From Bacteroidota bacterium (GTDB lineage: Bacteria; Bacteroidota; Bacteroidia; Cytophagales; Cyclobacteriaceae), in assembly GCA_016178785.1 (NCBI GenBank), contig JACOSO010000035.1, positions 1 to 64,000 on the forward strand: a DNA stretch of 64,000 nucleotides, in the 5' to 3' direction. Positions 45,706 through 52,995 of the stretch are shown here, piece by piece. The notes below the pieces were generated by a model. It worked only from the letters and a program-made list of their open reading frames with translations, made no database searches and had not been told where the DNA came from. Each line of letters opens with the position of its first letter. The first letter of the stretch is position 1. A program made the position numbers and the translations under genes.

Positions 45706-46482
45706 TCAATGACTTCCATCAAACCAGTTCTTGAACTCGTTTACTTTTTCGCGGCTTACAATGACTTCTTGCTCCCACTTGATGCTTGGCAAGATCTTAA
45801 GGCGGCTGTTGGAGTACACCACCACATCTTGTATGAATTGAATGCTGACTATGTATGAGCGGTTGGCGCGGAAGAAGTGTTTTGGGTCGAGCAGGTCTTC
45901 GAGGTTTTCGAGCGTGTAGTCAATGATGAATTTTTTGTTGTCGGAGGTAAAGAGGTATACATCGCGGCCATCGGCAAAGAGCAGCGCGATCTGGTCGGCT
46001 GTGATGGAGCGGATATGGTCTCCAAGTTTGACCATGAAGCGCGTTTTGTAACTCTTCTGGGGCAGGGCGCCAACGGTCTCGCGAATGGTTTCCAATTTCT
46101 TATCCCAGGATAACTTTATCGATAAATCCTTTAATTTATCGAGACTCGCACTCAGGTCGGCAAAAGACACGGGTTTCAACAAATAGTCAATGCCTTTGAC
46201 TTTGAATGCTTCGAGCGCATAATCGTTGAAGGCGGTGATGAAGATGACGGGCTTCTCTACGTTCACTTGCGGAAAGATCTCGAAGCTTTTTCCATCGAGC
46301 AATTGTATGTCCATGAAGATAAGATCAACCTGCGATTGGTTGGCACGCAACCACTGCACGGCTTCACTCACAGAAGGAATTTTGGCGGCCACGCTGATGC
46401 CTCCACTGTATTTGCGCAGGTGACGCTCCAGCTTGTCTGCTGCAGGGATTTCGTCTTCGATGATAAGTACACGTATGTTCAA
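45706..46482 (-). CDS. LytTR-family response regulator
   Basis: 258 residues. The receiver domain has IIEDE (Glu9-Asp10), phospho-acceptor Asp58 in LIFMDIQLLDG, Thr in FITAFNDYAL and Lys in DYLLKPV. The LytTR DNA-binding domain (about 150-255) includes FMVKLGDHIRSI, YLFTSDNKKFIIDYTLENLEDLLDPKHFFRANRSYIVS and LPSIKWEQEVIVSREKVNEFKNW. It is the last gene of an operon with two LytS-like membrane proteins. A repeat-filled gap of 150 nt separates it from the pseudokinase gene. Confidence 0.92.
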   Translation of the reverse strand: MNIRVLIIEDEIPAADKLERHLRKYSGGISVAAKIPSVSEAVQWLRANQSQVDLIFMDIQLLDGKSFEIFPQVNVEKPVIFITAFNDYALEAFKVKGIDYLLKPVSFADLSASLDKLKDLSIKLSWDKKLETIRETVGALPQKSYKTRFMVKLGDHIRSITADQIALLFADGRDVYLFTSDNKKFIIDYTLENLEDLLDPKHFFRANRSYIVSIQFIQDVVVYSNSRLKILPSIKWEQEVIVSREKVNEFKNWFDGSH

Positions 46483-46483
46483 G

Positions 46484-46610
46484 GTTTAAAATTTCAAAGT
46501 TCAAAATTTATTGTTGCTCCTCTGCGTTATTCTTTGCGACCTCTGCATGCTCTGCGGTTTCTTTTCACCGCAAAGAAAATACACGCAGAGTTGCGCAGAG
46601 AGATTCGGAG
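46484..46610. repeat. intergenic inverted repeat of the CGCAGAG type
   Basis: Left part CTCTGCG, CTTTGCG, CTCTGC, CTCTGCGGTTTCTTTT (46520-46565) faces right part ACCGCAAAGAAAA, ACGCAGAG, GCGCAGAG (46567-46600), which is its approximate reverse complement. It is preceded by a ttcaaagttcaaaattt tract. Words of this style are known to me from intergenic DNA of many bacteria. Confidence 0.7.
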
Positions 46611-46634
46611 AAGGTTTTTCATTACAGTTCATGA

Positions 46635-47687
46635 TTAAGAAACTACGGCAGCGCTTTCCGCAATTTTTACAGCTGGAAATTTAATGTAATTCTCTCCATA
46701 GGCCTTCACTTGTACGAAGGGAACATCGCTGAAGAAGGAATACACTCTTTGAATACGCGCAAAAGCGAGCAAGCTTTCCTCATGCAAGATAAGTTTGTCG
46801 TTGAGCCTATGCTGCATCACAATGTAACCGTCATCTTCTTCATACAACGTGATGCTAAAAGCCGACTCTCGCGATAGCAACGTGTTGCGGATGATGGTAT
46901 CAACTGCGATCAACAAAGAGCCGGGCACAACATGTGCATCAAACATCGACTCGAGTTTTGAAATAAGCCGAAGCTGGCCGTTGTGACGGAAGTTGAAAAG
47001 CGAAATCATGTTATTTAAGGCATTGAGTTCATCGGCTAAATTCACGAGTTCCTTGTCGCGGTTCATGAGTTGGTAACGGTAGATGCTGGCCAGCAAGTCG
47101 ACCTGGTCTTCGGCATCGTTTACGTCCACATAAAGGCTCTGCAAAATTGACTCGAGGCTTTCATAGAGGAGCTCGGGATTGATGTCGTTCTTGAAGGCGG
47201 TGAAGTCAGCTTCGACTTTCTCGCGGAGTTTGGCCTCGAGGTTGATCTGAGTGGTGTTCTCGCGAAGCAAATATTCGTTACTTGAGTACAGAATATTATA
47301 AAGTAAGGCAGTAAAGCCAAATATCACGAAGAATAGTCGCAGTTCGTACCAGCCTACCGAGTAACCTTCTACCCACTTGAAGTAAGAGAAGACGCCCAGG
47401 TAAACGACAAGCAAAGAGACCGAAAGGCTGATCAACGTCTGGATGCCAACCCTGTACTTCCTAGGTATTCGCTCAAGCGAATTTGCCAACAGAATGATGG
47501 TTACTCTAAGACTCTCCATGGACAGGTAACTGAGGGCCAGGCAGACGTAGAGTTCCTTGTTGCTATAGATTTTGAGCAGATCATTTAGGTTATTATTTAC
47601 CAGCAAAATGAGCAGGTAAACCAGGATGCCGTAGAGCATCGGAGCGCAGATGCGGAAGAGGGTGTTATGGATGAACAGCTTCTTCAT
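46635..47687 (-). CDS. degenerate LytS-type histidine kinase (pseudokinase)
   Basis: 350 residues: an N-terminal membrane region of about five hydrophobic helices (residues 10-140), then a region aligning with the His_kinase domain. Where the intact upstream protein reads QISPHFLFNCLNTI, this one reads DINPELLYESLESI, so Glu172 replaces the phospho-acceptor His. The ATPase N box is also lost (LLIAVDTIIRNTLL against LLVENAVKHNKV), and no G box is visible. It still keeps the helical bundle and the HATPase-like C-terminal fold pattern. The gene overlaps the intact kinase by 4 nt (ATGA). Likely a non-catalytic partner that modulates or dimerises with the intact kinase. Confidence 0.8.
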   Translation of the reverse strand: MKKLFIHNTLFRICAPMLYGILVYLLILLVNNNLNDLLKIYSNKELYVCLALSYLSMESLRVTIILLANSLERIPRKYRVGIQTLISLSVSLLVVYLGVFSYFKWVEGYSVGWYELRLFFVIFGFTALLYNILYSSNEYLLRENTTQINLEAKLREKVEADFTAFKNDINPELLYESLESILQSLYVDVNDAEDQVDLLASIYRYQLMNRDKELVNLADELNALNNMISLFNFRHNGQLRLISKLESMFDAHVVPGSLLIAVDTIIRNTLLSRESAFSITLYEEDDGYIVMQHRLNDKLILHEESLLAFARIQRVYSFFSDVPFVQVKAYGENYIKFPAVKIAESAAVVS

Positions 47688-48724
47688 GCTTGGGCGGCCT
47701 TTAGGATGGGAAGCTGGACTGAGAACTGCTCCTCGTTTTTTACAACCACTTGTTCTTTGGTGAAAAATGCGTAGCGTCTTTTGATGTTATCCAAACCGAT
47801 AGAGAAGCCCGATTTGTCTGGTGTGGTTTCAGTTTTGGTGTTGGTAACGATCAGTTGATTGCTTTCGAGTGATGAGATCGTAACGGTGAGCGGGCTCTCT
47901 CTTGAAACTTTGTTGTGTTTCACTGCATTTTCAACCAGCAACTGAAGTGTAAGTGGCGGCACAGGACTACCCATCAATTCTTTGGACACATTAATTTCGA
48001 GTTTGAAGTTGTCTTCGAATCGCACGCGCAGTAAGTAGTGAAATGATTTTACAAAATCGATCTCTTCTTTGAGCGAAACGAATTTCTGTTTGTGATTTTT
48101 CAGCACGTAGCGGAATGTGTCGGCCATTCTGCGAATAAATTCTTCAGTGAGCGCCACATCTTTATAGAGTAAAGAAGAGATGGTATTGAGACAGTTGAAC
48201 AAAAAGTGAGGGCTGATCTGATTTTTCAGAGATTCAAATTGCAATTCAAGCTGCCATCTTTCGAGTCTTAATCGTTCAACTTGCGTGTGAGCGTAGTACC
48301 GGAATGAGTAAAACCAGCCATAGGCGATCTCATAGATGAAGAGCGAAATAATCAGCAAAACGGCTATTTTGACGGAATCAGGTTTAAATATAGAGTCATC
48401 TGAAGTGAAGTTGATCGCTAGAATAACTGCAGTCGGAACGATAATAATTACATTGGCAGCGAGTCCGCAAATCAGCCGGGAAAGAAATGATTCGCGCCAT
48501 GAAATTTTACCATCAAGGAAGCCATCGATGAAATAAACGATGGCGCCAAACACGTTCATGATGAGAATACTTGCTGCATAATGCTCAATCAGGTAAGGCA
48601 ATCTGCCCGATGCGCTGAAGTGCAGGTACATCAAAAAAAGCACACCCAGCGGGGTACAGATGGCTATGATTAGGAGAATTTTTCTCACGCGATTATTTTG
48701 TAGGTTTTCCGCCATGCTGAACAT
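47684..48724 (-). CDS. LytS-type sensor histidine kinase
   Basis: 346 residues (or 343 from the Met at 48715). Four hydrophobic helices in residues 15-140 are followed by a linker (HTQVERLRLERWQLELQFESLKNQ). The His_kinase domain has His173 in ISPHFLFNCLNTISSLLYKD, and the HATPase_c-like domain has LLVENAVKHN and GFSIGLDNIKRRY. This is the classic Bacteroidota partner of LytTR regulators. First gene of an operon with a pseudokinase and a LytTR regulator; the stop overlaps the next start by 4 nt. Confidence 0.92.
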   Translation of the reverse strand: MFSMAENLQNNRVRKILLIIAICTPLGVLFLMYLHFSASGRLPYLIEHYAASILIMNVFGAIVYFIDGFLDGKISWRESFLSRLICGLAANVIIIVPTAVILAINFTSDDSIFKPDSVKIAVLLIISLFIYEIAYGWFYSFRYYAHTQVERLRLERWQLELQFESLKNQISPHFLFNCLNTISSLLYKDVALTEEFIRRMADTFRYVLKNHKQKFVSLKEEIDFVKSFHYLLRVRFEDNFKLEINVSKELMGSPVPPLTLQLLVENAVKHNKVSRESPLTVTISSLESNQLIVTNTKTETTPDKSGFSIGLDNIKRRYAFFTKEQVVVKNEEQFSVQLPILKAAQA

Positions 48725-48758
48725 GGAACGAAGCTAGCTAATTTCATGCTAATTGGGG

Positions 48759-48855
48759 ATTAGACTTTAGGCATTAGGGCTTAGGCATTTGGCAGTCTGG
48801 AATCGAGTGTTATCAAGCGCTGAGAATACCCAATGCCTAATGCCGAATGCCTAAT
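48759..48855. repeat. taggcat-type intergenic inverted repeat
   Basis: Left arm ttaggcattagggcttaggcatt units (about 48759-48792) and right arm caatgcctaatgccgaatgcc units (48831-48855) form a long imperfect hairpin with a loop of about 38 nt. The right arm supplies the TAG stop of the adjacent SDHY-repeat gene. Confidence 0.65.
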
Positions 48856-50272
48856 CAATTGCTCGGAGAGCTTGTCCGTAATATGTCTCGGAGTTGATTT
48901 TCTTCGCTGCCTTGCGGTATGCTTCCATGAGAGTTACATCGCCCTTTACTTTTGGTGCTGCCTTCAACAAAACCTGGGTGAGATAGTGGTCGGAGTTGAT
49001 ATTACCGGCAACGTCTAGTATAGCTTGTACCCTTGCATTAGTAACAGAAGATCCTTGCAAGGCTGCCATAAGAATCTGAGTTGAATAATGATCGCTTGAG
49101 CATTGACTTGCACGTGTTACGAGTTTCTTGTAGACATCGTCAGTCAATGTTTGGCTCTTGAGCATATCCGTAAGAACAACCGCTTCATAGTGATCGCTAT
49201 TGATGGCGCTGCTTAAGTCGATCAGTTGGGCATTTAACTCATTGGAGAGTTTGTTGTCCATAAGTGTGGTGAGTACCTGAGTTTTATAGTGATCTGAATC
49301 AATGTCTTTCACAGATTCAAGCACTCGTTGAAATGAGGTAGCTGAAAGTCCTTGCTTGGCAAGTGCTTTGGTCAAAACGATTGTGCGATAATGATCTGAC
49401 TCTATATTTTTAGTTGAATTGATCATCTCTGATATCACTGCATCACTGAGATCGTTCTTGCGCAATAGCGAAGTGAGTACTTCCGTCTTGTAATGATCGG
49501 ATTCCATTTTGTTGGACGCAGCAAGAATTGATTTTATGGCTTCAAGCGATGGAGCTTGCGATTCCAAAGCTTCCTTGATGACTACGGTTTTGTAATGATC
49601 AGATTCCATCTTCGTGCTTGCTGCAAACACGGCATCCGTACCTTCTTTTGTAGTCAGGAATTTGTCGAGACCACTCTTGAGGAATTCGGTGCGATAATGA
49701 TCAGATGAAACAGACGAAACAAAACGTGAGATGATCGTGGGATAGTCTTTGGAAGAAACATTTTTCTTCATCAGCAAGTTAGCGTAAGCAGTTTTCACGT
49801 GATCGCTGTCAAGCTTGTCGATTTCATTCAATACCGCATTGGCACCACCTTGTTTGAAGAATCGTTCTACTCGTGTTTCTGCACCAATTGTTGTACTGCG
49901 AACCAGTTCGGGAAGGATTTCCCCCAGCCACTGACGACCTCCGTCTTTTTCAAAGTCTTTTTTGTCAAAACCTTCATAATATTCACGCTTAATGCCAGTG
50001 GCTGAAGGTGTGATGACAACCGTCCGCTTGCCACCAAACGTAGTTTTCGTGATCTCGAGGTATCCATCAGATGAAATGCTTTTTACGTCCTTATCATCAT
50101 CAGTTAATTCGATTTTGCCACGCATCTCCACATTGAAACTGTTGATGCCTCCGCGGTTGAATACGATGTGTGTACCATTCTTCGAAGACGAGCTGCTGTA
50201 AGTCTCTCTTTGTGCTGAAGCAACCAGGGACACCAGCATCAAAAAATAAATGAGTAGTGATTTTCTGTTCAT
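48851..50272 (-). CDS. secreted protein with ten 34-residue SDHY repeats
   Basis: 473 residues from MNRKSLLIYFLMLVSLVASAQ, a signal peptide; a frame extension to 50302 is not signal-like. An N-terminal beta region of about 100 residues follows (FNVEMRGKIELTDDDKDVKSI). Then ten helical repeats, each carrying S-D-H-Y-(K/R)-T-x-(V/I)-L. Measured from the longer frame, the Ser of each repeat is at residues 166, 200, 234, 268, 302, 336, 369, 403, 437 and 471, so the period is 34, with one 33. The period equals that of TPR, but the consensus differs. Probably a periplasmic alpha-solenoid; function not known. Confidence 0.8.
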   Translation of the reverse strand: MNRKSLLIYFLMLVSLVASAQRETYSSSSSKNGTHIVFNRGGINSFNVEMRGKIELTDDDKDVKSISSDGYLEITKTTFGGKRTVVITPSATGIKREYYEGFDKKDFEKDGGRQWLGEILPELVRSTTIGAETRVERFFKQGGANAVLNEIDKLDSDHVKTAYANLLMKKNVSSKDYPTIISRFVSSVSSDHYRTEFLKSGLDKFLTTKEGTDAVFAASTKMESDHYKTVVIKEALESQAPSLEAIKSILAASNKMESDHYKTEVLTSLLRKNDLSDAVISEMINSTKNIESDHYRTIVLTKALAKQGLSATSFQRVLESVKDIDSDHYKTQVLTTLMDNKLSNELNAQLIDLSSAINSDHYEAVVLTDMLKSQTLTDDVYKKLVTRASQCSSDHYSTQILMAALQGSSVTNARVQAILDVAGNINSDHYLTQVLLKAAPKVKGDVTLMEAYRKAAKKINSETYYGQALRAID

Positions 50273-50369
50273 AAAAGTGAATTTGTCAATACAACGGCAC
50301 AAAGGTGGGTCAAGGATTCGCCCTCAACAAGGAGTTTGGAATGAAGTGTAGGATTGGTGTAGTGGAGTG

Positions 50370-50515
50370 TTTGTTGGGGCTTGGGTCTTAGGCATTAGGA
50401 CTTAGGCATTGGAGATGCAAGATGAGAATGGTGGCCGAGAATCAGGTATCCAGAATCGAGTATCAAAGGTAAATCATCTAGTATCTGGCGGGAAGCATCT
50501 AATACTATTTCCATT
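50370..50515. repeat. degenerate intergenic repeat tract upstream of the receptor gene
   Basis: gggcttgggtcttaggcattaggacttaggcattgg, then agaatcaggtatccagaatcgagtatc and atctagtatctgg units: the same taggcat and gaatc word families as elsewhere in the window. No promoter was identified with confidence. Confidence 0.5.
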
Positions 50516-50595
50516 CATCATTTAGACAGAATTTCTTCAAAATTGGCTGATTTATTTGCGGTCAGATTTAAAGTAGCATGATGAGAGAGTCAGTA

Positions 50596-52992
50596 ATGAA
50601 AAAAGTATTATTTATTCTATTCGCTTGCGTATCAGGTTCACTGATGGCGCAGAAAGGAAGTGTTTCCGGAACGGTCATTGATTCCCTTACACAGAAGCCG
50701 GTTGAGTATGCTACCATAGCTATTCTCAATCTATCGAATAAACCGATCAATGGTACGATCTGCGATGAAAGCGGAAAATTTTTGGTAGATAAAGTTGATA
50801 AGGGCAGTTATATGCTTGTTGTTTCATTTGTCGGATACACTACCCAAAAAATCAGTATCGGGATAAAGGACAAAAATGAAATCAACATGGGAACAATCAC
50901 TTTGGCTCCTTCCGTAAAAATGTTGCACGAAGTAGTAGTGCAAGGCCAGAGGACCCTGGTTGAAGAAAAGCCAGACCGCACGATTTATAATGCCGAGCAG
51001 GATGCCACAACCAAAGGGGGCGATGCCACCGATGTGCTCAAGCGTGTGCCTATGCTTACGGTAGATGTGGATGGCAACGTTTCATTGCGCGGCAGTGCCA
51101 ATGTAAAAGTACTCATCAATAATAAGCCGTCAACGATCTCAGCCAATAGTGTTGCCGATGCACTTAAGCAAATTCCAGCCGATATGATCAAGACGGTTGA
51201 GGTTATCACTTCGCCTTCAGCTAAATACGATGCAGAAGGCTCCGGAGGAATCATCAACATTGTGCTTAAAAAAAATACGCTGGAAGGAACTTTCTTAAAT
51301 ACCGATGTCACTGCAGGTTCTCGCGGATCGAACATGGGAGTAAACACAGCCTATCGCAAAGGCAAGATGGGATTTTCGTTGGGTGCCTTCTTCCGCCCTA
51401 CCTATAATGTAGTTGGAGATTTTTCTAACGAACAGGTAACCCGATCGAACCAAACAACCTACAATACCCAATCGGCTCATAATAGAAATGATGGTGCGCA
51501 AGGAACGTACACACTTGTGTGGGACTACGACATCAACAAAAACAATTCGCTCAGTACATCCCTTCGGTACGGAACGAGGAATCAAAATTCCTATCAAGAC
51601 CAGCTATTTACTACCACACAATATCCAGATTCACTCAAAACCTCATTGCAAAATATAAGGTCGACTAATGTAGGAGAGAACGTTGATGCATCTCTATCCT
51701 ACACTAAGAAATTCGCAAAGAAAGATCGCGAGCTCAACTTCCTGGGCATCTTCAGTCACAATAATCAAACGAATGGTTATGTGATTAATACATTGCAGCA
51801 AACAGATCAGACTCTTTTGCAAAGAAATAAAAATGAAAACCCAGGCTATACGCAAGAGAATATCCTTCAGCTCGATTATCAAGAGCCATTGCACGAGAAT
51901 CATCTCCTTGAATTCGGAGGAAAAACCACCATGCGGAATGTGCAGAGTGATTATACTTATTATATCGCGAGCGACCCCTTTGGCTCATATCTGGTCGATA
52001 ATTCGCGCGCATCAACTGGGTTCAATTATAATCAATCGATCTCAGCTGCTTATGCCTCATACACTCTTTCTGTAAATGAGTACACCTTAAAAGCGGGGAG
52101 TAGATATGAATACACCAACATTCAAGCGCATTTTAAAGGGCAACCGAATATAACGATTCCCTCCTACGGGGTGCTAGTGCCAAGCGTCAATCTTTCACGA
52201 AAGCTGAAGAACGGAAATCTGCTCAAAGTGTCGTACAACAAACGTATCCAGCGCCCAAATTTGCGCGACCTCAATCCTAACCTGCAAGCATCGAATCCGA
52301 AAAGCGCTACCCAAGGCAATCCAAACCTAAAACCTGAATACACTCATCTGGCTGAAATCGCTTATAAAACAAATCTCAAAGAAGCTACGATCAATCTTTC
52401 AGCCTTTATGCGTTACAACACCAACGACATTCAGCCTGCGAGGATCATAAGAAACGATACGATCATTTCGATAGCACAAAATATCGGAACGGAGGCAAAC
52501 TACGGAATATCGATTTTTGTGAACGTTCCTGTTTCAGAGAAGTTTACAATTAACGGTGGAACAGATACATTTTATCGCGTCTTGAAAAATAACTCCAACG
52601 ATCTCAACCTCAATTCAACCAAGCAAGGCCTCACTCCTAACTTCAGGCTGTTTGGTACCTATAATTTTTCAAACAACTGGAGCTTTCAATTCTTCGGTTC
52701 GTATCAGGGGCGGTCGTACAACTTGCAAGGCTATCGTACCAGCCCGATCAATCATAGTGTAAGTGTGAAGAAAAGCATCTGGGGAAAGAATGGCTCCATA
52801 AGTTTAGGGTTGGATAATTTTGCAGCACCTGCTTATCAAGTACGTTCGCAATTGAGCTCAGCAGTTCTTGACCAAACCACAAAGAACACGCTTCATAATT
52901 TCATTGTGAAAGCAAGTTTCAGTTACAAATTCGGACGAGTAACCCAAGCCAAGAAAAAAGAACTTGTGGAAGACGATTCCAGAGAGAATTAA
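50596..52992 (+). CDS. outer-membrane TonB-dependent-receptor-like barrel (OMP_b-brl_3)
   Basis: 798 residues from MKKVLFILFACVSGSLMAQ (signal peptide). An N-terminal CarboxypepD_reg domain (about 25-105, GSVSGTVIDSLTQKPVEYATIAI and GSYMLVVSFVGYTTQKI) is followed by a plug-like domain (about 120-225, VEEKPDRTIYNAEQ, ATDVLKRVPMLTVDVDGNVSLRGSANVKVLINNKP, EVITSPSAKYDAEGSGGIINIVLKK). The rest is a beta barrel of the Outer_membrane_beta-barrel_3 type. It probably imports or binds a substrate, but no SusD-like or metal-uptake neighbour indicates which. Two codons upstream of the signal are possible starts (MMRESVMKK). Converges on the next permease with a 3-nt gap. Confidence 0.88.
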   Translation: MKKVLFILFACVSGSLMAQKGSVSGTVIDSLTQKPVEYATIAILNLSNKPINGTICDESGKFLVDKVDKGSYMLVVSFVGYTTQKISIGIKDKNEINMGTITLAPSVKMLHEVVVQGQRTLVEEKPDRTIYNAEQDATTKGGDATDVLKRVPMLTVDVDGNVSLRGSANVKVLINNKPSTISANSVADALKQIPADMIKTVEVITSPSAKYDAEGSGGIINIVLKKNTLEGTFLNTDVTAGSRGSNMGVNTAYRKGKMGFSLGAFFRPTYNVVGDFSNEQVTRSNQTTYNTQSAHNRNDGAQGTYTLVWDYDINKNNSLSTSLRYGTRNQNSYQDQLFTTTQYPDSLKTSLQNIRSTNVGENVDASLSYTKKFAKKDRELNFLGIFSHNNQTNGYVINTLQQTDQTLLQRNKNENPGYTQENILQLDYQEPLHENHLLEFGGKTTMRNVQSDYTYYIASDPFGSYLVDNSRASTGFNYNQSISAAYASYTLSVNEYTLKAGSRYEYTNIQAHFKGQPNITIPSYGVLVPSVNLSRKLKNGNLLKVSYNKRIQRPNLRDLNPNLQASNPKSATQGNPNLKPEYTHLAEIAYKTNLKEATINLSAFMRYNTNDIQPARIIRNDTIISIAQNIGTEANYGISIFVNVPVSEKFTINGGTDTFYRVLKNNSNDLNLNSTKQGLTPNFRLFGTYNFSNNWSFQFFGSYQGRSYNLQGYRTSPINHSVSVKKSIWGKNGSISLGLDNFAAPAYQVRSQLSSAVLDQTTKNTLHNFIVKASFSYKFGRVTQAKKKELVEDDSREN

Positions 52993-52995
52993 TCG

